Source: Coriolopsis trogii
Taxonomy: Eukaryota; Basidiomycota; Agaricomycetes; Polyporales; Polyporaceae
Length of the DNA: 64,000 nt
Direction of reading: 5' to 3'
Assembly: GCA_020543525.1 (NCBI GenBank)
Contig: JAHYIO010000039.1
Coordinates: 1,116,001 to 1,180,000 of the forward strand
The first letter of the stretch is position 1, and every line of letters starts with the position of its first letter. Positions 35,235 to 46,110 of the stretch are shown here, one piece after another. Made by a program: the position numbers and the translations under genes. Below the pieces are notes generated by a model, which was not told the origin of the DNA, did no database searches, and saw only the letters and a program-made list of their open reading frames with translations.

Positions 35235-36001
35235 CTACAATTTCCCGCAACCCCCGATCCATACGGGCATCGACGGCTTCCCATCTAAACTTCCACCGAC
35301 AGCGTTCAGACGGTCTAGGACGTCCCAGCCTTCCTTGAGTTCACCGAATGCGACGTACTTCCCACTCAGCTTCGCGAGCTTGCTCTCGTCATCGGTGAGG
35401 ACGACAAAGAACTGCGAAGAGTTGGTATTCTTGCCGGAGTTAGCCATCGCGAGGGTACCCAGCGAGATCGTCTTCTTGAGACCGGCCTTCTCATCGTTGA
35501 ACTTTCCGCCGTAGATGGACTGTACGACTCAATGAGGTGGTCTGTCATCAGCTGGGCCAAAGACACTTGGTAAATAACACCATACCTCACCGCCACTGCC
35601 GTCACCTCGCGTCACATCTCCGCCCTGAGCAACGAAGTCCTTCACGATTCTGTGCATCGGACATTCCACGTAGTGCAGTTTCTTGTTCGGCGCGTTCTTG
35701 CACGTTCCTTTCTCCCCTGTACATAGCGCAGCAAAGTTGGCAGTCGTCTTGGCGAGCCCAGAGCTACCGTCTAATTCGAAGACTACTCTTCCGGCGAGCA
35801 GCGGCGTGGGGGGTGTGAACCGCATTTCGAGCGAGCTCTGTAATGAATATGCAATGCAAACTTCAGTGATAGACGGAGGAAGCGGGGAAAGAGCATATAC
35901 TATACATCAAGCTCTCGTAGAATATCTTTTTGTTCATCTGAGAGTTCAGGCGGAGACAGCGGTAGGCCATATATCGCGGCATTCTTGGCTAATAGGGTCA
36001 T
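35235..36001 (-). CDS. cyclophilin-type peptidyl-prolyl cis-trans isomerase
   Basis: Three exons, 36001-35906, 35837-35586 and 35519-35235, give 210 residues. An N-terminal extension of about 35 residues precedes the cyclophilin fold ('GRVVFELD', 'TTANFAALCTGEKG', 'MHRIVKDFVAQGGDVTRGDG', 'MANSGKNTNSSQFF', 'KYVAFGELKEG'). The catalytic Arg (HRIVKDF), Phe and Gln residues are present. The Trp that contacts cyclosporin in human cyclophilin A (its position 121) aligns with Lys here, so drug binding is probably weak; activity on peptides may remain. No signal peptide is seen, so a cytosolic or nuclear location is likely. The start is ATG 36001 because it is the only ATG that joins by a clean phase-0 intron (35905-35838) to the conserved core. 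A transposon begins 17 bases upstream of this ATG. Confidence 0.9.
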
Positions 36002-36018
36002 GGTGGCATCGTACGCAC

Positions 36019-36627
36019 TACGGTGGCGGGAATAACTCCTCGGGCGGTTAATAACCATGTTATTAACCTGGGGCAGGATCCCCCCGAGTTAGTAACGGGT
36101 TAATAACAGTTAATAACATGGGCGCTTATGCTATCAGGCTAAGCTGGTATGGCCGAGGCGCAGGCTGCTTTCCCTAGAATCCTCAACCTCCATCTGAAGC
36201 AGTGATCAATGACCAGCGTATTAATCTGACTGTAGCTCTATATTTGCAGAAATTTTACAGCTGGGTTGATGAAGTTTGGCTCTCTTATTGTTGCGCGAGC
36301 GACCCGGGAGTCTGGGCAATCTAGTCGGCGCTCAGGGTGACCCATAGTCTGACGGTGTTTTGAGAAGGACGTCGTACCTGAGCTCGAGTTCCCTCGCAAT
36401 CTACTAGAAAACAGATGTCACCCGCTGCCAATTGTGGACTGACTATCACAAGATGACTGGCAGCACAGACGAATCATTCAAGCCTGGTAGTGTGCAAGCG
36501 CCTGTAGAAGCGCTAAGTTAGTAACTGGTGCAAAACCCGGACCGAGTTATTAACGCGTTATTAACGCATGTTAATAACGTTGTTATCAACATTTGTTAAG
36601 AACTAGGCAGTTATTCCCGCCACCGTA
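36019..36627. mobile_element. MITE-like non-autonomous DNA transposon with 8-bp TSD
   Basis: The 609-bp element has perfect 18-bp terminal inverted repeats, TACGGTGGCGGGAATAAC at 36019-36036 and its complement at 36610-36627. It is flanked by an exact 8-bp direct repeat GTACGCAC at 36011-36018 and 36628-36635. Eight-base duplications are typical of hAT-like transposases. It encodes no protein. Both subterminal regions are packed with GTTATTAA/TTAATAAC motifs, which may be transposase binding sites. Perfect TIRs and TSD suggest recent insertion. Its left end is 17 bases upstream of the cyclophilin start codon. Confidence 0.92.
36046..36068. repeat. palindrome and subterminal motif array of the MITE
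   Basis: GGTTAATAAC, three bases, then GTTATTAACC form a perfect 10-bp inverted repeat. Further copies of the TTAATAAC or GTTATTAA core occur at about 36099-36118 on the left and about 36547-36590 on the right, in both orientations. Confidence 0.85.
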
Positions 36628-36887
36628 GTACGCACTTTGTGCACGAGCATGCTCTTCCCGGTCTCCTATGAAAATATCGAGCCAGATTTTGATTCCCATG
36701 CTGTGATTGCCCACTACAATGATACAATGAGCTCGAACCTAGCTAATGGGACAGACATCGTGACAGACTCACCGAACGGTCGCCCAGAGAAGAGTGAGTG
36801 ACTGCTGGGCGCTCGAAATCTGATAACCATCGCTCCAAGTCCAAGGCGTCATCTGACTGTAATGCCGCCTTAATGGACAACATGGAG

Positions 36888-36969
36888 GGGCATTTGGCAC
36901 AGTGGTAGCGCGCACGCTTCGCATTGTTGAGTCTGCGTGAGGTCCAGGGTTCAATCCCCTGAATGTCCA
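36888..36969 (+). tRNA. tRNA-Ala (anticodon CGC) with 10-nt intron
   Basis: The acceptor stem GGGCATT/AATGTCC pairs fully and includes the G3:U70 wobble that is the alanine identity element. The anticodon stem CACGC/GCGTG is perfect, with anticodon CGC at 36920-36922 and a 10-base intron at 36924-36933 in the canonical position one base 3' of the anticodon. The T-arm is CAGGG-TTCAATC-CCCTG. The D-stem has one mismatch (A12 against C23). A T-run soon after 36980 could end Pol III transcription. Confidence 0.92.
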
Positions 36970-37300
36970 TCAAATGGAGAAAAGCACTTTTTGCAAGGCG
37001 AATTCACAGTAGAACTTGAAGGGGAGGGGAATGTCAGTTTCCTGTAACATTCCTCTTATTCGTTTGTTTTGACAGACAAGCCCAGGTTTGTGCAATGATG
37101 CGGGCGCTTTTGTCGGCGTCACCGGACCAAATGGGCATGGCGGCAAGGGAGCTGTGAGTCCTGCCAGATGCTGTCCAGTGTTCACCGCCACGCTCTGTCC
37201 GACGTCCCTCTCCACAGTCCCAGCTTCCTGCGTTCTCCTCTCTTATACTTGTCGTACACTCTACCAGTCTTCTCGATCTCAACTGTCTCCTTGAGCTGCA

Positions 37301-38808
37301 ATGAATTCCCGACCACCACCCTTACGACGTGAGCCCATCCGTATACACTTGCGCCCAGGCCTCATCTTACACTCCTCCAGCTTCGGATCGGCCTCCAACA
37401 TATAGGATGGTCACTCGAGTTTACAACAACAGTCTCCGACCAATAGTCATCGTCAGTGAGTATACTGAGTTCACATTTCGTGGGGTAGCTCAGGACATAC
37501 GGCGTTACAGTGGGTAGTATTGTCGCCATATGGTCCCTCATCTGGTGAGTTCTTCAACCCTTCGCCTCTTCCAAGCCAACAGCTCACCAGCTACACGTTT
37601 GCTCGATTCCTTAGGGCTGTACGTGTCTTGCATGCATTTCCCTCAAGCGTGGATACACATGACGTCTGACATCAAATTCAGATTGGTTCATTCAAAGACA
37701 TCAACGAAGATAAAGAGAGTACGTTACGAGTCCTCTTCACCCTCCGCCTCCGAGCCAGTCTGACATTGTACACAGATGGGCAACCCAAGTTCGCGACGTT
37801 CGACCTTGTATTTGGGATTATCTACACGACAGCATGTGTGATAGAGGTCTTTGGCATTGTGGCGGCTGCATCGGTGCGTCTTGCTCCCTCGACATGACCT
37901 TTTGCGGCAAACACCGACAATGCGTCCCTGGTAGCAACGTCTGGCCCTGATACGCATATATGCGATGCTTTCTATCGTCGCCTCCGTCGCGGTCGTCGGA
38001 GCGGGTTTCTTGCGGGTGGTGCTTCATTTCGTGTTCAAGGTGCGTGCGCCACTCCTCGAGTAGCACAATAATGCTGATATCTGTGCAGAACGGTCTTTTG
38101 GAAGAATGCGAGAAAGTGGCGCAAGGGCAAGGCATCGAATTCGTAAGTGGCTATCTCTCGTCATGCTCACTTTGGGAGCAACGTAATCAACGTCCTGGGG
38201 CAGCGATTTGGTATATGGGGTCCTCGAGTCAAGGACAGGCTCGACCACGATGAAGCCGTCCAATGTGCGTACCATTGTCCTCCCGAAATGACCTCAACTC
38301 TGACCGCTACCCGTAGTCTGCAAGAACGCATGGAACCGTGACTCCTTGGACGAGATCCTCTTCCTTATATTCGAGATCAGTACGCGTACCCTTTCTGGAT
38401 GATGTGTACATTCCCAATCTGACTCTTCTCGTAGTCTTCTCTATCTTCTTCACCGTTCTCGCGTTTGCGTACTACCACCAAGTCCGCGATCCGACGTCAG
38501 CCGCCAACGTCAGCCGCACGCCCGCCACTGGCTCCGCGCCCTATCCCGATCATTACAACAGGCCGTACGATGCCGAGGGATACAACCCGACGTACGCACA
38601 GCCCTACGGCGCTGGAAACCAGGGCTTCGAGCCCATGTATGCGCCGCCTCCCGGTCCGCCGCCTGGGATAGAGGCTGGCTATGGAGTGGGAATGGGCACG
38701 AAGAGCAGGGACGTCAAAGACGACAACGAGTCAGACGTGACCAAGTTCGACGACCCATTCGCTGATTTCGAGGGGACGAGCAAGCCAAAGCAGGTGCATG
38801 ATGATTAG
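37301..38808 (+). CDS. four-helix membrane protein with Pro/Tyr-rich cytosolic tail
   Basis: Eleven exons: 37301-37328, 37381-37455, 37511-37544, 37591-37618, 37682-37718, 37776-37873, 37935-38039, 38089-38142, 38204-38264, 38317-38379, 38435-38808, giving 318 residues. Four hydrophobic segments are formed mostly across splice junctions: 'IVIVMGSIVAIWSLICYTF', 'FDLVFGIIYTTACVIEVFGI', 'MLSIVASVAVVGAGFLRVV' and 'ILFLIFEIIFSIFFTVLAFA'. A short loop with Cys residues lies between helices 3 and 4. The C-terminal 110 residues are rich in Pro, Tyr and Gly and end in an acidic stretch. I recognise no named family, though the layout recalls tetraspan or MARVEL-like proteins. All junctions are GT-AG and phases agree throughout, which strongly supports the model. 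Role unknown; a plasma membrane or endomembrane scaffold is inference. Confidence 0.78.
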
Positions 38809-40050
38809 GTGCACAAGAGGTGATGATGGTGGTCGCAGAGGCTGCCGGAGGAAAGGATAGTCAGTACTGCACCCGTTCCTTTCCCTCTCTTGCGCTTCTC
38901 GTGACGTGACTTGTTGACTCCTGGATTTGCTTGCACCTCTTCAGATTGGTGTTGCTTACTCCCCACGACTTGACTACGATTCAACGATTGCTACGAACCA
39001 GATGGACATGGACGTTCTTGAATGATGACTGCTTGCTGACTCCAGTGTATCTTGTTGCTTACCCACCCTGTGTTCCTAGTTGCTTTCCGTATCCAGTCTT
39101 GCAATCTCTCACGCTGTGTCTGGGCCGTGCCCATCTCCCATCTGTCGAACAGACGTTCAGCGTGCTGACGGAGGTGCGCCTAGGGTCTGCTGAGCAACAG
39201 CGCCAGGGCGTCGAACTGTTGAAATTCCCCGGAAGATCAACGCGAAACTTCGCTGTCACGTTTGGCGTTGAATCCGTTGACGACTGCAGGCGGCCATCTC
39301 TGGCTGCTGATGTGCCCGACGTCTTGTTCCACAGCAGCGCGTCTACGCTTCCAGTGCCCAAGTCTGCTACTTGAAATTACCGTGACGAAGCTATCAGTTG
39401 CTCTCCGGACTGACGTTTGCGCAACTTAGCCACACTTTAATGCTACAACGTCAGCAACTACGACGGGAATGTAACGTGCATTTCAACCCATTTGTACTGC
39501 GATCTGGTACTGACATGGGCGACAGAAGCTCTCGGACGTTGTGCAGCCAGGCACATATGCATTGCACGCCCGGCGCCATACAGGTAATTGCAAAGATATC
39601 TTAGCTGGACCGCAATAAAGCCAGCCCTTGCCTCGAATGCTCGTTGCCCTTGTGCTACTGACGGCTCGTTCTGATCCATAGTAATGGAACGCGCTTCCCT
39701 GCGGCATCGATTTGAGTTCTTTCTATTCAATCACCGAACTGGGGGCCTGTGCCAGTGTGCCGGGCGCTGAGGTCCCTGAGCCCTTACGTCTGATGGTGGC
39801 CCAGGGAGAGAAAACTCTCCCTCGGGTACACGCGGATACTCGACCACTAGGTCGATCTTCGGACGGGGTCAGACGCAGGTCTCTGCCTGTGGCTATTTTT
39901 ACAACACTCGTGCAAATTACGGTCGCGGCTCCGGTGGTTCCTCCGGAGGGAGGGAGGGGAGGAGAGCGCTTGGGTGCTATACGTATACATGTCCTTCCTC
40001 GCGCGGGCGGGAGAGGAATCAATCTTGTCGACGCCCCAAGGATATTCGCG
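38809..40050. other. intergenic region, no gene seen
   Basis: About 1.25 kb between the four-helix protein and the LysM gene, both rightward. Frames of up to 147 codons exist but look random. The right end should hold the LysM promoter; no convincing TATA box. Confidence 0.55.
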
Positions 40051-43000
40051 ATGCACACGCGCACAATGCGACGACCTGCCTCTGTCGCGTTCTTGGTCGC
40101 GCTGTCCGTCTCGCAGATCCAGATGTCCCTCGCCACCTCCGGCTCTCTCCACCACAAGGTGCAAGGCGTTAAGGCCGCGCACGATGCGCTCGCACAAACT
40201 CAGCGGTTGAAGCACTTGGAGGACCTTTCCGCTGCCACTACGACCGCGGCAGTGGCAAGTACAGGCAGTACTGTCCTCGCCGCGGCGGCAGATACTGGCT
40301 TCCAGCTTTACACCACCGACGAGCTTCCGGACCCGGCACCGCCTGCTGCATGCGCTACGGCGTTGACGAGCACCGTTGCGTGCAATAGTACTATCATCTT
40401 CATGGCGTGAGCTTCGCTTTGTTTTTGTGTGATGTTGTCTTCTGAGCTGATCATATCATCGTTCGAAGGTCGGACCCGTACTTCGATCCGCCCTCACTCG
40501 ATGCTGTCTGCACCGCCCAGTGCAAAGCATCCTTGCTATCGTATCGGGCCGCGGTGGTCAGCGCGTGCGGTAGTTACCTCATCCCGGGAACGAATGACAT
40601 CGGTTATGCCCGTAAGTGTCTCAATGGCTCCAGGCCTGACAGAGGACTGAAATGTTGATGTTCTCAGCTACGTTGGCTGTCGACGCTGTCAGCGGCCCGT
40701 ACTTCATCGGATGCGAGAAGGACACGTGAGTGTCATTTAACAACCTACCATGCCGTGATAGTCAGTATTGATGCACCCTCTGCAAGGTCCACCGGACAGT
40801 ACTGCAACCAGATTCTCCCCACCTTCGGGAATACCCCAGACCAGGGCGTGCTTGGATACCCTCAGAACGAGCTCTGCACGTCCTGTCTGCTCGGGACGCT
40901 CAACGCCACTCTTTCGAACCCTATCTCGTTCGACCCCGATGTTTACTCCGACTTCCAGACAGCCCTGTCAGTTTGTGGTCCGTGAGTCTTCCAAAGCTCG
41001 GATTGGTCCGCCAGTACATGCGTGTAGCTCACGACTGTAACCTCCGTGCTTGTAGGAGCTGGTCTTCATTCAACGTTCCGCCTCCGAGTTCAACCTCACT
41101 CTACGCCCCCGGTCCGTCCTCGACCCCGATCGGATCGAACGATACCGCAACGACGTCTGTGTCGTGCAGTCTCAGTGGGCGCCAGGTGACTACCACGTCG
41201 GACGAGACGTGCGATTCGCTCGCGACGACGTACTCTATCAGCTGGTACGACGTTCTTTACAACAACCCTGTGCTGGGCGCGGACAACTGTACGTCGGGTA
41301 TATTGGCTGGTGCGCAACTCTGCTTGCCGCAGGTGCGTCATGGATTTGCATAGTGGCCGAGTATGAAGCTAACTTGACCGTCTGGACTGGAACGTCGATT
41401 TTCAGCCCTGCACGACGTATACTCCGACTGCGAACCAGACTTGCGAAGACGTTGTGGACGCGCTCGATGACTCGGACATCACGGCTGCCCAGCTCGTCAG
41501 GTTCGTCACACACGAGTGGTTTCGGAGATTGTCGGCGTTCATGTCTTTCTCAGCTTCAACCCAATCTTTGGTGCTGGCTGCACCAACATTGCGGGCTCGT
41601 ACGGCTCACCTATTTGCGTCAGGTTAGTGCTCCATTTTGACGTATATGCCCCTCGCTGACCCGCCAATTATCAGTCCGCATGGCGGATTCCCCGACGTCG
41701 GCAACAACGAAGGGGCTGTCATACCGAGTGCCGCGCCTACCGCAGTAGCGTGAGTTGAAGCACTGTGACTCGACCTCAAATGAGCTCACGGGCATCGTCC
41801 ACAGACCTCCCCCAGGACCTACCGTGGATGGAACAACACCTAACTGCGGAGCGTGGTATATGGTCCAGCCAAACGTGCGTTGTCTCTCAACACGGGGCGC
41901 GAGAAGGATGCTGACGCACCAATAGGATTATTGCCTCAAAGTGGTCCTGAATAGTGCGTCTGAACGCAGCGCACGATACGTTGCGCCTGCTAAGTTGGGA
42001 ATTTGCAGACTCCATCACGTTGGACGACTTCCTACTCTTGAATCCGGAGGTGCGCGTGCTCCGCAATTCTTCGGGGCTGAGTGCATAGTATTGATATTAT
42101 TGTGTAGGTCAACACTAACTGCACCAACCTTTGGGCCGGATACAGCTATTGCGGTGAGCTCGCACGAGAGTCGAGTTGAAATGCGCGTCGCAACTCATGC
42201 CCCTTGACGAATAGTGGCTGCATACCCGCCGATTGCAACCATTACGGCGGCGCCCACTGCGATCATTACAGGAACCTTCGCAGATTTCACCAACGTCCCC
42301 CTCCCTACCGCAACGTTCACCACGTCATACCTCCCTTACCCCACTGACCACGTGCCTCCTCCCGCTAACGTCGCCCCTGGCACCATCCTGAACGGGTGCG
42401 ACTTCTATTACCAAGTGCAATCCGGTGATAATTGCACTGGGGTCGAGGCCGCGTGAGTGCCAGCTCATTTCTGCTCGAGGGGTGGTGTACACATATTGAT
42501 GACGGTGTCGACAGATGGGGCGTCGATCCTACCGACTTCGTCTTCTGGAACGACAATCCGGATACACCGTGCCCAGGTCTGGTCGTGAACACGAGCGTGT
42601 GCGTGCTCGTCAACATTCCCGCTGACGCTCTTCCGCCTCGCCCGAGCAACGCAGCGTCCGGCTCAGGGCCCCAGGTATGCACGAACACGAAGTCGGTTGT
42701 CCACGCGTGAGTATGGTGGATCTGATGACCGTACTCCAGGGCTGCGCCAAATGGTACACCATCGTCTCTGGGGACGGGTGTCCCGTAGTAGAGGCCAAGT
42801 TTGGACTCACGAAGGACGCGTTCTATGCGTTGAACCCCGAGCTCAACGACCAGTGCACGAACCTCGGGCTTGGGGAGGCTTACTGCGTGGCAGCGCCCCC
42901 GCCGACGTCAACCGTGTCGACAAGTCCCACTGGGACGGCGACTACTACAACCACTACGACGGGGACGCCCACACCAACTGACATCGCTAGCGGGAGCTGG

Positions 43001-44440
43001 ACCAAGTAAGTGGCTTGCTGTTTTACGAGCGCGCTGTTACTTATATGTATCTTCAGTTGTACTACATATTGTGAGACGATGAGTTGGGACTGTTTTTTCC
43101 TGGTACTGGTGTTGACTTGATGACATAGATGATGTGCAGTCGGGAGACAACTGCAACGTCATCGAAGAGAAGTGAGTGTCTGCCCTACTATTTGCCCTAG
43201 GTGTTTCTTACGCGTTCAGGTACGATATATCCTTTACCGATTTCCTTCGATGGAACCCAGAAGTGAATACCGCTTGCACAAGTACGCATTCAACAGACTA
43301 CTATCTCATCCATGTATTGATTATTCTGCATGACCAGACCTCCAACTGGCGGTATGTATCGTCGCCCTATTTGTTTTGTGTCTATGTTGATCAAGTGACC
43401 ATCGCCAGTCATACTGCGTTGGCATTGCCGGCGGTTGCAGTGCCGTCTACACGGTCGTCTCCGGCGACTTCTGCTCCGCCATCGAGTCCAAAGTGGGCAT
43501 TTCAGACGCACAGCTGCACGCGCTGAACCCGTGGCTAGACGCCAACTGTGGTCTGTGTCGCGTCATCGCATCTTGCTCCAGGACGGCCCTTACTGACCTT
43601 CACGTTCTCTCTTTGTCGTAGATCTACAAGTGGGGCAGATCATGTGCGTCGCCCCGCCTGGCTCTTCGGGCTCTACGACGGCGACTTCAACCACGACGCG
43701 GACCACTTCGACCACTACCACCACTTCTGCGCTGCCGACCCCGACGAACTTGGAGCCGGGGAGCTGGTCAAAGTGCGTGGACAATTTTCTCGAACGACCT
43801 CCATTGTTGGTGCTGACCAGTCTCGTTGCAGCTGCACTACGTACTGTGAGTAGACGATACGGTTATGTCATTGCCTCAGTACTCATGATCCCATAGACAA
43901 CGTTCAGTCCGGGGACAGCTGCACGGTTATCGACGCAAAGTGCGCTCTTCTTTCCATTGGTACTCCCTTGGAGCTCACGCGCATCGTCCAGATTCAACAT
44001 TGCACTCTCCGACATGCTCCGATGGAATCCGGAACTCACTTCTACATGCAACAGTTCGTCATTTTCGTCTTGCATTCATAATCTTCTTTGACTGACGATC
44101 ACGTCGCACCAATCGTCAGATCTCGCACTCGCCGTAAGATCATTCTGCCATCACGTTTGAAACTCTGTGAACACGCCTCTCACATTGCTGACGCTTCCTA
44201 GTCGTACTGCGTGAAGGCACAGCCGGCCTGCGGCAAGGTATACACGGTCGCGAGCGGCGACTTTTGTTCCAAGATCGAGTCTGCTCAAGGACTTAGCGAC
44301 GCTCAGCTGCACGCGCTCAACCCTTGGCTCGACGCCAACTGCGGTACGTGTCGAGTGTGTGATTTCAGACATGCAGGGCGATGTGGCTGACTAGATGCCT
44401 GATAGACCTGCAAGTGGGTCAGAACCTGTGTGTCGGATGA
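40051..44440 (+). CDS. secreted multi-LysM protein (about nine LysM modules)
   Basis: Twenty-seven exons, all GT-AG and phase-consistent, give 950 residues. Exon ends: 40051-40406, 40469-40611, 40668-40725, 40787-40981, 41056-41332, 41406-41500, 41554-41622, 41675-41749, 41805-41874, 41926-41953, 42009-42049, 42108-42153, 42215-42452, 42515-42674, 42740-43005, 43057-43070, 43129-43171, 43220-43281, 43338-43351, 43409-43550, 43622-43772, 43832-43845, 43897-43939, 43992-44053, 44120-44133, 44202-44343, 44406-44440. A signal peptide (from MRRPASVAFLVALS) precedes a Cys-rich region of about 220 residues, then LysM modules ('YTVVSGDFC', 'LHALNPWLDANC', 'VGQIMCV') separated by Thr/Ser/Pro linkers. 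LysM domains bind chitin or related glycans. The protein may modify or shield the fungal wall or sense glycans; a catalytic domain is not visible. The last four modules arose by exon-for-exon duplication. Confidence 0.9.
43057..44440 (+). repeat. tandem duplication of a six-exon LysM-pair block
   Basis: Block 1 covers exons 16-21 (43057-43772) and block 2 exons 22-27 (43832-44440). The exon lengths are 14, 43, 62, 14, 142 and then 151 in the first block, and 14, 43, 62, 14, 142 and then 35 (terminal) in the second. Encoded peptides are closely alike ('CTTYYDVQSGDNC' against 'CTTYYNVQSGDSC'; 'LHALNPWLDANCDLQVGQ' in both). Intron sequences have diverged. Confidence 0.9.
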
Positions 44441-44610
44441 GAATCTGAGAGTCGAACCTCGAACCGCGGATGCCCAGAAAGATGTGTGTCATGGTGAAAT
44501 ATCGGATTACATGGCTTTGTGAATCCAGCAGCACATGAATAAGATACATATATGCGTATGCAGTAGTAGTACAGGGTCCTGTAGTAGAGAGGGATGGGAG
44601 ACAATGCGAC

Positions 44611-45853
44611 TCATAGTGCTGTACCACGCTCGAAGCTTGCCCGAATCTCTGCCGTATACTTGTCGTAGTAACGGGCAATCTGGAAGAGCGTGTCAGTGAG
44701 CGGATGGGAGCGAGCTGGGATGATCGAACCTTCTTGTTGAACACACGATTGCGCTCGTTGATGTATGTAACATCGCCTTCGTCTTCGTTGGCCCTTTTCC
44801 TGGAGAACTTGCTCTTCTTGTCGAAACTGTGTGATGTCAGTATACGCACCTGCACCTCATTGCATACGGCAGACGTACTCTTTGTTCATCTTGCTGATGA
44901 CTCGGTCGATAGCATCATCGCTGGGCTTGTTGTCTGCGTATAGGAGGCTGTTCGCGTCACGATACAGGCTCTCCGCCGCTAATTGCTGCTGAAGACTCGT
45001 GGGCGCCACCTGAGAATGTGCTTTGTGAGTATAAGGGACGAACATGGTAGGAGAGGCGTGACATACCTGCATCCCACTCCCAGACGGGTCGAATGCGGTC
45101 ACTGCAGACGAACCACTGGCCGCCCCAGCTTTTGTGAGGGTACCCGCAGCTAAGCCGAGTGCCATCTCCTTCTGCTTGTTATAGCTCTCTAGGTCAGGCT
45201 TGATAAAGTCCAGGTCCTTCTTGTACTTTCTCCTGGCCGCGTCCGCATCGTCTATCCGGATAGTCAGAATGACAAGTCCATGCGCGCACTGCCAACCGCT
45301 ACCAGCCACTGAGCGATCTGGTAGCGAGGGGGTAGACTTACCATTGAACGAGAAATCTGCTCTCCGCGCTTTCCTCGCCTTCTTCTTCTCCCACTCGTCA
45401 TTCTCCTCGATAGTCCACTCCCAGTTCTTCGCTCGCTCGATATCCTCTCCACGGTCCTCCGCATCCGCCTTCAGACGGAGCGTTTCGGCAAGCTTGCGTT
45501 GCCTCTCTAACCGCGCAGCCTCGCGAGCAGTGATCTTCGCCTTCGCACTCTCTTCTACGACCGAGGCGCGGTTTGCTTGTGAGGACTGCCTCTGTAAGGA
45601 AAGCCACGGCTTTCAGTGACTTGTGCACAAGTCTACGAGTCTCTTTGCTCACCATACGCTGCCGCAGCTGTTCGAGCTTCTTCCGCTTCTTCTCCAACGA
45701 CTTGTCTCCGCTCTCTCCTTGCCCATTGTCCACCCCCTCCCTCGTGCCATCGCCCTCTTCTTGTGAAGGGTTCAACTTGTCGACAAACTCTTCTGCTGCG
45801 TCGGCGACATTCTGAATCATTTCTCCTGCGGCTTCAGATAGTTTGGTGGACAT
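44611..45853 (-). CDS. syf2: pre-mRNA-splicing factor SYF2
   Basis: Six exons, 45853-45653, 45591-45342, 45251-45067, 45009-44879, 44826-44730 and 44679-44611, give 310 residues. The family's landmarks are in order: a charged coiled coil ('KKRKKLEQLRQRM', 'AREAARLERQRKLAETLR'), 'NWEWTIEENDEWEKK', then 'RKYKKDLDFIKPDLESYNKQKE', 'DRVISKMNK', 'FSRKRANEDEGDVTYINERN' and the terminal 'NKKIARYYDKYTAEIRASF'. SYF2 belongs to the Prp19-associated part of the spliceosome and acts in the nucleus. The start ATG 45853 lies after an in-frame upstream stretch that has no family similarity. It is divergent from the kinase gene, with 257 bases between start codons. Confidence 0.95.
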
Positions 45854-46110
45854 GACCGGAGGAAGGAGAGGCAGCAGAGGGTTCGGGTGGTTGAGCGTAA
45901 CGTGCGGAGGCTCCGTTGCACCTTCGAGCGCCGAGAGTGCGGTGGCCGCACTTACGTAACGATTGCATGAGCGCTTCAGCACTAGCGTCAAGGCGCACCG
46001 CGACTCTGAGCGCTTGAGGCCCCTCCCACCTCTTCCACCACCTTCTCCTCCTAGCGACCCCTACCGTACGCTCCTCGCCTTCTACGCGGCCGCCGCAGCG
46101 TGGATAGCAT

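Noticed and set aside
38931..39374. 147-codon plus-strand frame
   Set aside because: No motif, mixed composition and no splice context; probably chance.
40051..44440. LysM gene as several separate short genes
   Set aside because: Frames of all 27 exons are phase-consistent and sum to 951 codons, and the internal pieces lack their own starts and signal peptides.
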